The position numbers and the translations under genes are program-made. Below are positions 33,092 to 44,688 of a DNA stretch of 64,000 nt, piece by piece. The stretch lies in NCBI GenBank assembly GCA_030280995.1, contig JASXTE010000011.1:24508817-24572816 (forward strand). The letters run 5' to 3'. Origin of the DNA: Hemileia vastatrix (taxonomy: Eukaryota; Basidiomycota; Pucciniomycetes; Pucciniales; Zaghouaniaceae). The notes beneath the pieces are model-generated. The model worked only from the letters and a program-made list of their open reading frames with translations, did no database searches and had not been told where the DNA came from. Position 1 is the stretch's first letter. Each line of letters starts with the position of its first letter.

Positions 33092-34387
33092 GGTGAACTC
33101 AAGTGTGTCTGCAGTAGGCACAGTCTTGATTCAAGAGGATGAGGAAGTTAATGATAGGCGTGTCCATTATGAATATAAGACTTTTACAAAGGTAGAGTCT
33201 AGGTACTCACCATATAAATTGAATTTATGTGTAGTTGCAAAGATTTTGAAGAAGCTGCAATGGATGCTTTGGGGGCAAAATTTTGAGTTGCAGGTTGATG
33301 TGCTATCACTAGTGCAGATGCTTAGTAGTACAAGCTTTCCAGATGGGACTATGACTATATGGGTGGCACAAATTAATTTATTTTCTTTTGAGTTGGTTCA
33401 TAAGCCAGGAAAAATTTTTACAATGCCAGATTCTTTATCTAGAAGGCTGTTGGGTGAAGAAGATGCTGAAGTGGAAGAATTTGAAGAAGATAAAGATTGG
33501 CAAAATGAATTAGACTATTGTTATCAGAGTTTTAGGAATAACGTCCATGAAAATGTAAAACTAACAACCCTGGTTGGGTAGAGGCAGCACCTCTTATTAA
33601 TTTGAATGCCAGGAATGTGGAAGATTTTTTGAAGAAAAATTGGGTATATAGGTATGGAGTGATGAAGTTGGTAATGGTTTATGGAGGTCCTGAATTTAAG
33701 ACTGAGTTTAAGGAGGCTATATTTAAAGTTGGATCAAAGGTTAGGGTAGAAATCCCATATTATCCTGAAGCTTAAGGAATGGTGGAAAGAGGGAGTCAAG
33801 TTATGAAGGATGCTTTAGTTAAAATTTGTGGAGCAAGTGCTAAATTTTGGAGGCACTATTTACCATTAGTTTTATTTGCTGACAGAATCACTTCCAAAAG
33901 GACAACTAAATATTCGCCTTATGAACTAGTTTTTGGAAAGAAAAAAGTTTTACCAATTGATCTAGAGGCCAAATCATATTTTGGAGTAGATTGGGATATG
34001 GTTAGAACTACTGAAGAGCTACTACATGCAAGAGTGGTTCAGTTGAAAAAGAAAGAAGAAACTCCAGAGACGGCATATTCAGGAACTGTGAACATTTGAA
34101 ATCAGTCAGTCAGATATTGGGATAAGAGGTTGGCTCATGTATTAAGGTAACATTTGAAAAATGGAGATATAGTCTTGGTGTATAATAGGAGTTTGAAGAG
34201 TCAGTGGGGAAAAATGTTTGCTGATAGGTGGAATGGGCCATACAGAGTCAGAGATCAAGTATCTGGTGGTTCATATCTGTTAGAAGAGTTGGATGGAGTA
34301 GTATTGAAAAAGAGGGTAGCTTCTGACCAAGTCAAGCAGTTTGATCCTAGGGGTTCCAGGTGTGCCAAAGTTTCACACAAAAATTAG
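33092..34387 (+). pseudogene. RNase H and integrase of element E
   Basis: 33090-33581 is RNase H: VNSSVSAVGTVLIQEDE, VDVLSLVQM, FELVHKPGKIFTMPDSLSRR. Most of the integrase linker and zinc domain seen in C is missing. The core follows with WVEAAPLI, VYGGPEFKTEF (second Asp changed to Tyr) and Glu in MVERGSQVMKD. 34154-34387 is the GPY-type C-terminus (WNGPYRVRDQVSGGSY). Stops throughout. Confidence 0.75.
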
Positions 34388-36407
34388 GATAAACTACCAA
34401 CCATTTTCTATGAATATTTACTCTTCAAAAGAGTTTAAACTAAAATCTATCATTAAAAATAATGATAATTAAAATTTCAAATGTTGATAAAGTTTATGGT
34501 GAAGAATTGTGTTGGGATGTATTTATTTTTTGTAGAGTTGTTCACAGAGAAACCTTCAAAATTTGATATTGGATAGTTTTTGGGTAATTGATGGGCTGGC
34601 TTCTCAATACACAATTACCCCACAATTTATTTTACTGAAATTTCCCTGTTTCTAGTTGAATCCTGGCTTTGTTTTTGTTATATAGTGTGTTCTCTACAAC
34701 TATAAAATGGATCACATGACATTACAAAACCTAATTTCAGCCTAGGTATTCCCAGGACTGCGTATTTCTTATGTTTAAAAAAATATAGCCTTAATAGAAT
34801 TAAGATTATATGTAAAAATTATGCTTATTATACTTATATATATATTTATTACACTATTATATAACTTATATGAATTTAAATGGCTTATCCATAGAGCTAT
34901 AATACTTATTAAGGTGCTAATGGAGTCATAATATATTTATCTTAAGTAATATTAAGTAATTATAGACATACATAAGCTTATATGAATGCATAAAACTCAT
35001 ATTCAGTGAAATATGTAGTTATATTATGTATATATAGGTCTATAAGCAGGTTTAAGCCTCTAAATAGCCTGTAATATTTATTTTTCTGCTTATTTTAGTT
35101 CATATGGATGTATTCAATGGACTCACCAAGTCTACACAAGCATATACACCTTTTTCAGGTGCATATATCCAGTTTGGACAGCTTAATCTGCTTCCTTTGA
35201 TAGACTTTCATGGATTTATTGGTTGGGATATGATTACTGGGTTAATATGGATTCTTGTGGATTTTATTGGGGGCTTATAAAGTTGATTTGTCTCCTTTAT
35301 ATGCTTTGTTTTTCATTTTATTCTTTTTGGATGAGTTATTTTACCTGTTTCTTTATGGTATTGGCTTTTATTTGATTTCTCTATTTAAGGTATGGGTTTA
35401 TGATACCATTAATTGTGATGGGGGGTCGTTATTGGAGGTCTGGGTGTTTAAACTTCTTTAAATGGAGCCCATGGTGAAGTGATGGGCCCTCACAGTGCTG
35501 TAACTGTGGGGGATATCAGGGACATCATCTGGATTGAAGGTCTCTGCACTCCAGTGGATTTTGGTATAAGTAAGGGAGGATTTGAAGGGTTATCAATCAA
35601 TCAATCACTTACTTACTACAGCTAAAATAAACATCATAAAACAATTATTATCATATAAAAATATATTTAAAAGCCTTTATAAATTGATATTATATTTATA
35701 TTAGCTATAACTATATTTTATTAACCTCTTTTCCACCACTAGCCCACACCAATCCAAATATTGTGAGTTAATATTGAGCACAACTATTTTATTAGTCTTT
35801 CCCTGAGGCTTAATCACTAAATAATATATAAATAATTTTTAGGGCCATTAATATTTACTATTAAATCATACTTAAATACTAGCATACACTGACAATTGGG
35901 AGTCTTTCCTAAATTATAACTTATTATTTAGTATAAGCCTTAGGACTTGATTTTTTTTATATACTATAGCTCATATAAACCAAATATTTGTGTCTTCAGC
36001 ACATTATTGGGTCATAATATCTCAGTAATTGTGGAAAAGAACCCTTATAATAATTTTACTAACTTTGAAAAAATAAAAATTAGGTATTTACAGTAGTAAC
36101 TGTACCCAATATAAATTTGATTTCACTTGGTATTTGGTCACCAATACCACACCCAATTAAAGTGGTATTTGGTTAAAGCTTGGTAAGCTAATTACTCACA
36201 CTTATAAAGGTCTAGTTTAACTTATTATCTAATTATTAACTGATTTTTTTTGAACTTTTATTATATTTTATTTAAATAAATATAAATATAAATTCAGGGT
36301 AAGCTCCAGTGCTTTTGTTAGTATTTATATTACTAATATTTTTTATCTTCTGATTACCATACAAGTTTTCCCTTTTGTTGGTATGTAAAATAGTTATTTT
36401 AGACACT
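34388..36407. other. Spacer between relics E and F
   Basis: 2 kb, very AT-rich, with no recognised gene. It should hold the 3' end of E and the LTR/leader of F, but no convincing LTR boundary was found. 36140-36185 repeats TGGTATTTGGT. A less AT-rich block at 35100-35560 has no readable protein. Confidence 0.35.
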
Positions 36408-37217
36408 ATGAGTTCTCCACAGGACAATGTAAGTGATAAGCCTGCTTTTAATACCAGGTCTAAATTTAAAAACAATGTACCAGGACATAACTATGAAAGT
36501 ACAGTCTTATCCCCAGCCAGACAAAATGAGCATAGAGGAAAAAGACACGCTCCTAAAGAAGATAACTATAAAGAAGACATCAACTCCTCTTCAGGATCAG
36601 CTGTCCCACTTGGAAAAACAAGCTCTGAAGCTGGAGGAGTCAAAGTCTTCTATCATAAAAGAGGTGGAAAAAGTGGTAAACAACTTCAGGATAGGACTCC
36701 AGCAACCAAACAAAACTCTGGCAGAGCTGGAGGGAGTACAGCTAAACCAGCTACCCCCTACCTAAGGAGGATCATGTCAGTATCAGGACAAGATCTTGGT
36801 GGAGAAATGGAAATGGGATTGTTGTCACCAACAGTGGGCCAGTCACAACTGCAGCAGGGATCCATCCCCTTATCAGACCACTTCAAATTGCCCTTACAAG
36901 CCAAAGCAAAAGCATCAAAAACCAGGGCTTGCTCCTATCCCTTGGTAAGTAGATTGCCTTTTAAGATTACAAATAATACTGATTATTACAATGCAGGTAA
37001 TTTAATTTATGTGAAATCTGTCCAGAAGATTGAGGAGGATTTGAGGCAATTGTGTTTTGATGTAGATACACCTGACTTATATTTTTTCAATAAAAATATT
37101 ACTATTTATAATAATGATACAGTTAACTCTCAGTTTCCATCACATATTAGTGAGTTGAGAGATTCAAGAAATATTGAAAAATTTGAGAAGCAAGATGTTG
37201 AGTATTTTAATAAAAAT
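36408..37217 (+). pseudogene. ORF1 and Gag start of element F, two overlapping frames
   Basis: Frame a starts MSSPQDNVSDK at 36408 and is open for 269 codons. It includes MEMGLLSPT and the Gag-like IEEDLRQLCFDVD. The +1 frame (within 36433-36765) encodes the coiled coil seen in D (QDQLSHLEKQALKLEESK) and later WKWD and PIPW-stop at 36955. So two frames overlap as in B and D. TTGGTAA replaces ATGGTRA at the junction. Confidence 0.55.
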
Positions 37218-37256
37218 TAAACTGTCTATAGAATTTTTTCACCATTATGGAATAGA

Positions 37257-38520
37257 ATGACTGAGTGTGAGGAAAAGGCAATTAAGCTCACAAGTGAAAC
37301 AATTTTTCCTTTAACATTGAATATTTCTCAATTAGAAACAATAAATAAAGAATTTGATAAAGAACACTTGTCTCTATCTCTTAAATATGATTCTTTAAGT
37401 AATAAATATAGTGAACTTTTAAAAAAATTTAGTGAGTTAGAAAAATTGTAGGAAGCAAATTTATTAAAATATGAATCAAGAACAAAGTTATCTTTTGCAC
37501 AAACAAATAAAACTGTCTCTGATTTGTTACAAAGATTAACTAAGGTTGAGATTGAAACTGCCAATCCACTAATGAATAAGGATAATCACAAGTATACACA
37601 AAATAATAATAATCCTTTCATTTGGAAAAAGAAATCTCAATCATTACCATTGCCACCAAAAATAAAAACATCTGGTGGAAGTTTCAAATCTGAAAGAAAA
37701 AATGTTAGTCAAAAATCAGTAAAAGAGTGAATACAGGACAATTTATCTAAAGTAAATGAGTTATTAAATTTTCCCAGGATTAGTGAGATTAAACCTAATC
37801 AGAAGAGTTGGCTAAAAATTGACCAGTACCCAACTTATTATGGGGAATCCAGCTCTGATTGGCAACATTTTATTCAAAGAATTGACAATGTACAATTCTC
37901 ATATATTTTACCATACGAAGAAATAACATCAAAACTAATTTCATTATTCAAGGATTTTGCTTTATTATGGTTTGAAGCTCTATTAAGTGAGGGTAATGAT
38001 TACTTTTGGGCTGAATGGAAACAACTAATTGAAAAAAATTTAGAGGTTCTAAATTCAGACTAACCCAGCAAAGATTATATGAGAAAACAAGCTACAATCC
38101 ATTGAATGGTGACAAAACTATTGTATTCTTAATGAATTTAAATAAAATATTAAAAGCAATTGAGCCAAAGATGGATTTTAACTTATGGAAAGATAAAATA
38201 ATATATAAATTAGCTATATCTGTGAGAGACATTGTTGTAGCTAGAACAATAATGGTTAATTAATACTCTGAATTTATTAATATTTGTAATGAAATACTAT
38301 TAAACCACAAGTATGAAGCAAGGTAAACCACTTATAATCAAAATAATGAACCTGTGAAAAATTAGATTTTAAAACCACTCTGGGAAAAGCAGAAAAAACC
38401 TACTGCACCTGTAGTACCTAAAACGTATGAGACAAATACTTTTTATAAGTGTAATAAGCCTTGGGTTAAAGGTCACAAATCTGATAAAAATATAAATATT
38501 GTTGAAAATCAGCAATAATC
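37257..38520 (+). pseudogene. Gag of element F
   Basis: Coiled-coil-rich pieces (37257-37451, 37524-37730), then the gag domain with stops ignored: GESSSDWQHFIQRIDN, KLISLFKDFALLWFEALL. A damaged zinc knuckle near 38436-38475 has W-x2-G-H left, but the first and last Cys are lost. Confidence 0.7.
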
Positions 38521-38559
38521 TGCAAATGAAACAGAAAAAAGTAAAGATTAAGTGATTTT

Positions 38560-39270
38560 GACAGTAATATCTCATATAGTGATGGAAATAAGGTCTGTAT
38601 GTTTGTAGATAATTTGTCCATCTTTAAAGATCTAATATTAAGTATGGACTCAAATGTATCATTAATGAATTTTGAAGATGCTGAGATCATTAAGGATATA
38701 CAAGCTGATAACTTATTAATGACACCTATCAAGGTTCCAGCAATAATTTCTGGAGAAACTGTAAATATAGTATTGGATGCAGGAGCTGTTGGTTCTGTTG
38801 TTTCTGCATATAAATTACAGAAAATTGATACTGATTATGAATCAAAGCTTGAAGCCCTTCAAAGTATAAATTGGAGAGGGTTTTTATCAGTAATACACCC
38901 CATTGATAGATATAAAGCTGCTTCCTTCTTTAAACATTAACATGGTTATGTTAGAGTAACTTGTGACTTTGTAAGAATGGATAATACTAATTTTAGTAGC
39001 TGTTTTATCATTGTTAATGAAATTCTGACAAATTTTGGTGTGAAATTAGACCCTTCTAATAATAATTTTACAATTGGAATGAATGGTAAAATTAAATTTA
39101 AAATAAATTCTTTTAACACAGTCTTACACATTGAGTCAGTAATAGATATTCCTTGCAAAGGAAGAGAAACCAGTGAGATGGAACTTCTGGAGACAGAAAT
39201 TTCAAAAGCATCATTTGGAACTCAGATAAGTGAAGCTGAGAAGAGAAATAATTTGGACTTAATTTAGGCT
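38560..39270 (+). pseudogene. Protease of element F
   Basis: 38599-38940 carries NIVLDAGAVGSVVS, where D-A-G replaces the D-S-G active site. 38977-39267 continues with IVNEILTNFGVKLDPSNNNF. A stop at 38938 separates them. It aligns with B and D. Confidence 0.75.
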
Positions 39271-39276
39271 TTTCCA

Positions 39277-39701
39277 ATGGCTTTTGCCCATGGAACTAAT
39301 GAACTTGGCTTTGTGAAAGATCATGAGATGAAAATTAGTTTAACCTGTGAAATGGATAATATTCCAACTAGTCTTGAAATTAAACAATACCCTGCTTCAC
39401 CAATGAAGAGGAAATACATAGAGGGTAATATTAAGATGTTTTTAAACATGATCATTATTTAAAATGTAGAGACTACACCAAAATAATGTGTAATATCATC
39501 AGTGCTAATTTCTTATAAACAAGATAAAGCAAGGCTGTGTGGTGATTATAGAGCATGCAATACATTTACAGTAGATGATAGTTATCCCTTTCAAAATATT
39601 ACCTCTATAAATGCTACCCTTAAATGTGCTAAATACATAAGTTTCCTAGATGGAAATTAAAGGTACCATCAAATTTCTTTTTTAAAGAACTCACAGAAAG
39701 T
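39277..39701 (+). pseudogene. Start of reverse transcriptase of element F
   Basis: MAFAHGTNELGFV, then LCGDYRACNTFTVDDSYPF, KYISFLDGN, a stop, YHQISF. The sequence is cut at 39701 by the LTR of element C, before the catalytic Y-x-D-D. Confidence 0.75.
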
Positions 39702-40801
39702 TGTAGACAATCCTATAGTAATAGCTATAGGCCTTGACCAAGGAGTTGGAGTAAAACTGGAGAGAAAACCCCCTGTCCCTTTGAGAAAATACCAGGTGAT
39801 ATTAATTTTCTACAGCAAATTAGAGACTGTTACTATACCCCTTCCAACACACTTCTTGACTGCTTAACAAGTCAAGACAGTAGCCAATAGCAGACCACTG
39901 AGAACCAAAGAACCAGAAACCTGACATGCAGAAAGATCCACAGCCAAAAAACAAAACCCTGTTCACTTGTTGCACAGAAATCAGCAGTAATACTTGATGC
40001 AGGTTGCAAAGCTACACCAGAGAAACCAGTTGCCAAAGTTGAGTTAAATGAAGAACTAACCTTGCAACAAACACAGCCATTTGTGGCCAAAAAATGGTGA
40101 AAACTGAGTGAGAACAATGATATCACCTCCAGATGTTTGTATGATAATAAAAGTTGCCCCAAACTGTCTTATTCAGTATGTACACATAGACCACCATCTA
40201 AAAAATCCACGCGCAGCAACATATATGGCAATTTTGGCAGCAAAATCGAATAAAAACCCTCTATAAACGCTCCCCATCCTTCTACAACCAAGGCGGGCAG
40301 GCCACCCAACACGGACGGCCTTCCTAGAAGTAGCCAGACCTCCCTGAAGTCAGAAAACCACCAAAAACCTCCAATAAAGCCCAAAATACTTAGAGAAATC
40401 CACCACAACTACTAAAGCCTTTAAAACACAAAATTAAGCTATGACAACATTGAGACATAAAATATAGATCCAAATTAGCTCTTCTATATGGTACTAAGCA
40501 CTTAACCCTAAGACTTAAGGTTAGCCCGTAAAATACAAAAAACAAAATTAAACAGCTATCTTTTAGAACTGAAAAATGAGCAAGTAAAACCTAGAAACTT
40601 AGAATATGAAAAATGTCATCAAATCATGAAATATAGAGAAAAACCGGAACTATCCAATGGTCGTACCCACATACTCATAGTCCCATTATTTACTGAATAA
40701 AACCAGAAAAACACCCAATTATTCAACCAATGTCAATTAAGACATACCAAAACAGCTCCAAACAGCCCAACAAAGGCCTCTGCCAATGTTGGAAGACCAC
40801 A
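39702..40801 (-). repeat. 3' LTR of element C
   Basis: 1100 bp, plus-strand ends TGTAGACAATC and GGAAGACCACA. Homologous to 51797-52745 and to the LTRs of A. A leftward ORF at 40408-40169 ends in the same residues (LDGGLCVHTE) as one in the other LTR. Confidence 0.9.
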
Positions 40802-40813
40802 TCCTCCCTCCAA
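40802..40813 (-). other. Polypurine tract of element C
   Basis: The minus strand reads TTGGAGGGAGGA directly before the 3' LTR, as in element A. Confidence 0.8.
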
Positions 40814-40882
40814 TTGAGAATTTCCGCATTATCCTTCACCAAAACCACCATTTTCACACATTTTTCAAAACCCATCTCTAAA

Positions 40883-41474
40883 ATGGGTCCCTTTAAATAC
40901 TGTATTGACCATAACCTCATCTGTACCATAAAGCCACCAATCCATCCATACAGAACTGCTTGTGACTCCTTCTACTCCAGAAAGAAATCTTGCTCCAGAC
41001 CTGGTCCATCATCATCTGCAACAGATTAAACTCCCCCTCAACCTGGTCCATCTTCCAGAAAAAACAAAAGATCTAGGTCTTCCATCTTGATACAGAGATT
41101 AATCAACAAGTTAAAACCTTCTAAAAAGAGTGCCAACACCACCACAACCACTAGCTCTATCATACCTGGTCCTTCTGATGGTAAAACCAATGCTTCTCCA
41201 TACTGAAATTTAAGCTGATGAATTTCCAGTTCATTCCCATCCAGACTGTGATGATGACAATGTGGGAACCATTAAAACACCACCACCCAATCAATTTCCC
41301 ACCATCAAGGACAAATTCCAACAACACTCCTCTCAACAAAAACATCTCATTCTAAAAGACTTCCAATCCACTCCTGCCAAAGATCCACAGGAAATTGAGA
41401 AAAGAAGACACCTCATCCACCAATTCAAGACTAATGCTGAACACTTTGTTTCATCTCTTGATTCTCTTCTGTAA
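40883..41474 (+). pseudogene. Antisense ORF 1 of element C (aORF1)
   Basis: Starts ATGGGTCC at 40883, 70 bp from the polypurine tract, and reads against pol. The cysteine cluster is damaged: the first Cys of each C-x2-C pair or its partner is replaced (F-K-Y-C and C-D-S-F), unlike the intact cluster in A at 1132. After a stop (41028) it reads through a Ser/Thr-rich linker and a frame change into the C-terminal block (KFQQHSSQQKHLILKDFQS, DPQEIEKRRHLIHQFKTN, SSLDSLL) ending at TAA 41474. That block is the most conserved part between A and C. Function unknown. Confidence 0.6.
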
Positions 41475-41520
41475 TTGATTCTTGCCTGAAATTCTTGACT
41501 TAGAAATAAAATAAAAAAAC

Positions 41521-41960
41521 TCCTCAGTTTAAAGTCTTGGGTGACTCATCCTCAGTTTTAAGTCTTGGGGACTAACAGCCCTCATTTTATAGTCTTGGGG
41601 GACTTAAAAACCCTCAGTTTATAGTCTTAGGGGACTCAAAACCTAAATCATAAAGACAGAACCAGAGATCAAACCATTAAAGACTAAAGAAAATAAACTA
41701 AAATTCTGGGATAACTGTTCTAAAGAGCAGTAAGCTCATCAGTTACCCCCACACTTGCCTTAACTAAATTCAGAGGCTCCCCCTTTGGATTCCCTCTGTC
41801 AGAATTACACAAACATCACATTATCAGTTTATAGTCCTGAAGGACTCAACCATCAAACCATCCTCAGTTTATAGTCTTGGGGGACTATACCATTTTCAGT
41901 TTAAAGTCTTGATGAACTTACCAGTGTTCAGTTTAAAGTCTTGACGGACTCTTCACACTT
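41521..41960 (+). repeat. Field of eight short hairpin repeats, element C
   Basis: Units AGTTTAWAGTC-N5-GGACT start near 41525, 41553, 41586, 41617, 41826, 41863, 41897 and 41928. Two more, looser copies lie at about 44561 and 44819. Each unit has AGTC and GACT as an inverted repeat. Same field as 1808-2484. Confidence 0.75.
41709..41747 (+). other. Conserved stem-loop, copy 2
   Basis: GGATAACTG with one bulged A pairs with CAGTTACC; inner stem GAGC/GCTC around AGTAA. See 1988-2025. Confidence 0.55.
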
Positions 41961-42060
41961 TGCATAAAACAATCAGAGCCATTTCCATGCACAATACTCT
42001 GAAAACACCCTACTTAACTTCCACTTTCTCTTAATCATATACACATCACTGATAAAAAAA

Positions 42061-42104
42061 TTTCTTTTATCTCTTTTCTCTTCATTGTTTTCCCATCACA
42101 GATA
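42061..42104 (+). promoter_or_regulatory. Possible 3' splice site just before aORF2
   Basis: A long pyrimidine run (TCTCTTTTCTCTTCATTG, then TTTTCCCATCACAG) ends in CAG three bases before the aORF2 start codon at 42105. This is the form of a fungal intron acceptor and would fit a spliced antisense transcript. No convincing donor was identified. Confidence 0.4.
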
Positions 42105-43651
42105 ATGGCCAGATCCCCAGACTTTGACCCATCAGATCTTCCTTGTTTCACTGATCCCAAGGACTATGCTTGCAAACAGTGTATCCACATGTGCAGACCT
42201 TGCACTTTCACTCTTCCAACTCCTGAAGCCAAAATGTACAACAGGGCTTGTGATTTTTGCAACTCCAAAAAGAAAAAGTGTGACAGAGACCCCAATTATC
42301 CTATACCACCACCTTCACCTTCACAAAAATACACCTCTATATCTCCTACCAGATCTCCAGAACTAGGTCCTGCTTCCTCCTCTCTATCTTCTTCTCCATC
42401 CAGAAGATCATGCCGCTCGGTCCCCAGAACTCTCTCCAAAAGACCTTCCCTATCATCCCAAGAAACAGCCTTTATCTCAGCAAATACGGCTAAAACAGCT
42501 TCAAAATCAGCTCCCAGGCTTCTAGACCCCATCAAGGCGGCCTGTCTGCCATTCTAGAAAGCGGAAATCAGGCTCAAAACTTCAAAATTCAACCAGAAAA
42601 CAGCCAAAATCCACCATTAAACAACAACAACTCCACGCAACAACCTCCTAGTGCTCCCAGAGCAATGCGCACAAAAATTTCTTCATCAAAAATTACCAAA
42701 AACTCTAAAACTTCTAGAAGACCTGAAAAAGGACCTCAAGAAGGAACCATAGCACCCAACACTTCCCCCAAACAAAAATCCCCCTCTCAATCAAGAGGAA
42801 TTAACTAAGCCTCTCCTCTTCCAGAAAATTACTCCTCTGAAAGTTTCATTTCTTCCAGATCTTCATCCAGAAGATCCCAATCAGCTTCCAGGTCACCTTC
42901 TCCTGGTCCATCCTACAACAAACCTGGCACTCCTCCACCATTATCAAACCAAACTGGGTCAAGCAACAATACCAACAACAACAACAGCAGCCCTGCTGCT
43001 CCAACCAGGACACAGGAACACCCTCCTTCTAGTCCATCTTCACAACACCATTTAGAGATTGATCATGAGAATCCATACCTTCATCTGGTTGATCCTCCTA
43101 CAACATGCATTCAGAATTCTTCAACAGCTCAAATCCTGGCTGCTTACAAATTTGATGAGCTCCCAATCTGTAAGTACCAAATTGATAAATTCAATTTCTC
43201 TAACATAGAACAATTACTGATCCAATTCTTCTGTTTAGTTGGAACCCCCCCTCCTGAAACTGAAATTGGGATTGGCCAACCTCTAGAAACTACCTTAACC
43301 TGGATTACACCAACATGAAACAACACCTAAGCATTATGTGTTCTAACATGCTTAAGATCTTTCTCTTCATGGTCCGTTGAATGATTTGAAAAGAATCTGA
43401 GGAAACAGCTCCTTGATGACCACTGGAAGATGTCTAGAATAATCAAGCACACCTTCCAACACTCTATCCCTGCTTCTTCGACTTCTTCCCAAAAATCACC
43501 TTCTATTCCAGTCCCTGACCATTACAACCCATATACTTTTTCCAGCCGCCTACATCACAAAGAACACAGTTCTTCCTCCAATCCTAACAAAAAGCAAAAA
43601 GGCCACCATAATCCAGACCAACCGCCAGAGGCTTCTTCTTCCAGAAATTAA
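42105..43651 (+). pseudogene. Antisense ORF 2 of element C (aORF2), zinc-cluster-like, about 515 codons
   Basis: Starts MARSPDFDPSDLPC. Residues about 23-65 form C-x2-C-x6-C-x16-C-x2-C-x6-C with the basic segment CNSKKKKC. The first 150 codons are intact (to 42557). After a frameshift near 42530-42557, one in-frame TAA (about 42807) and a second frame change near 43320, the reading continues: a Ser/Arg-rich stretch (SSRSSSRRSQSASRSPSP), a poly-Asn run, a probably folded region (HENPYLHLVDPPTTC, LAAYKFDELPICKYQIDKF, FFCLVGTPPPETEIG) and the C-terminus HHKEHSSSSNPNKKQ, NPDQPPEASSSRN. The last part is kept in A. The layout (cysteine cluster, SR-like linker, C-terminal domain) suggests a nucleic-acid-binding protein, by inference. 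Confidence 0.6.
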
Positions 43652-44650
43652 GATAAAAAAAGAAATTAATGATTCACTAAATAGAGAGAACAATAATAAT
43701 TAGCAGATGTATATATAAAATTTGTTTTATTTTTATTTTTATTCTTATTTTTATTCTTATTTTTTTTTATTTTTATTTTTATTTATATTTATATTTTTAT
43801 TTTTATTTTTATTTTTATTTTTATTTTTATTTTTATTTTTATTTTTATTTTTATTTTCATTTTCATTTTTATTTTTATTTTTATTTAGACTACTAACATA
43901 CGTAAAAAACTTGAAAATAATTAAACAAAATTACCCAAAAAAATATGAGAGCTAAGAAATTTAAATGAAATGAATAATAATAATTAAAAATGGTATCCCC
44001 CAGCCAATTGATGAGCTGATCCCCTGATATCTTAGCAACATCCAGTGCACCTTGATGTGGATACACCTTTAAATAATTTCTAAATGAATTGAGATAAAAA
44101 AATAAATTAAGAAAAATAATATCAATAATAATAATAAAAATGAAATAAATAGAAATCAAAAAAGATAATAAAAAATTAGATAGAGATAAAAAAGATAATA
44201 GAATTTCCTGGCTAATTGATGAACCTTTCCCCACCAATGCTTGCCCACATCCAGGTGACCCTGATGTGATTACACCATATAATATAATTTGGAGATTTTT
44301 CCACTTTTATATCCTAATAACCCCCATAGAAAAAATAAAAGAAAAAAAGGGAAAAAAGAAAATAATCTAAAACTACCATCTAACACAACCATAGACACAA
44401 AGATTTAAGAAAAGAAAAAGTCCAGCTCCATAGAAAGTCCAGTCCAAGGAAATGATCACTGGGTGGGCTCCCTCCAATAAGTAAAAATGATGGGAGACCA
44501 CCAGTGATCCACCACCAATCCAAATAGACCAAAGAAGCCAGTTCCAAGCCAGTAAGCCAGTTTAAAGTCATAGTGGACTTGAAACCTAAATAAAAGGACC
44601 AGAACTAGGATTCAAATAGTACAACAAAATACTTGAAACAGACTTTATGG

Positions 44651-44688
44651 GGTAACGTTTCTATAGAGCAGCAAGCTCATCAGTTACC
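44651..44688 (+). other. Conserved stem-loop, copy 3
   Basis: GGTAACG against CAGTTACC with weakened inner pairs; inner stem GAGC/GCTC around AGCAA. See 1988-2025. Confidence 0.5.

Larger units (their letters stand above)
28070..34387 (+). mobile_element. Element E: decayed plus-strand Ty3 relic related to A and C
   Basis: Gag, protease, RT, RNase H and integrase fragments run left to right after an LTR-like end and a primer site at 28791. The proteins align best with elements A and C, but the primer site differs (TGGTGTCCCAACAGTGGC). Many stops and frameshifts; interrupted by a CACTA MITE at 32828-33088. No matching 3' LTR was recognised to the right. Confidence 0.8.
36408..39701 (+). mobile_element. 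Element F: 5' half of a plus-strand chromovirus relic
   Basis: ORF1, Gag, protease and the start of RT of a B/D-type chromovirus, reading right and stopping in RT where element C begins (39702). The rest of F is not found on the far side of C. Stops and frameshifts throughout. Confidence 0.8.

Noticed and set aside
35560..35580. Possible primer site TTGGTATAAG for element F
   Set aside because: Only partial match to TGGTATCAGA, no LTR end beside it, and it lies more than 800 bp from the Gag start.
41521..41960. Regularly recurring short repeats, CRISPR-like at first sight
   Set aside because: Spacing is irregular, units diverge, the setting is a eukaryotic retrotransposon, and there are no cas genes.
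42105..42557. Calling aORF2 a normal host Zn2Cys6 transcription factor
   Set aside because: It lies between the LTRs of element C, its end is shared with element A, and the order of basic and plain cysteine triads is opposite to the Gal4 type.
43722..43955. ORF of repeated Phe-Leu-Phe residues
   Set aside because: Translation of the (TTTTA)n microsatellite.
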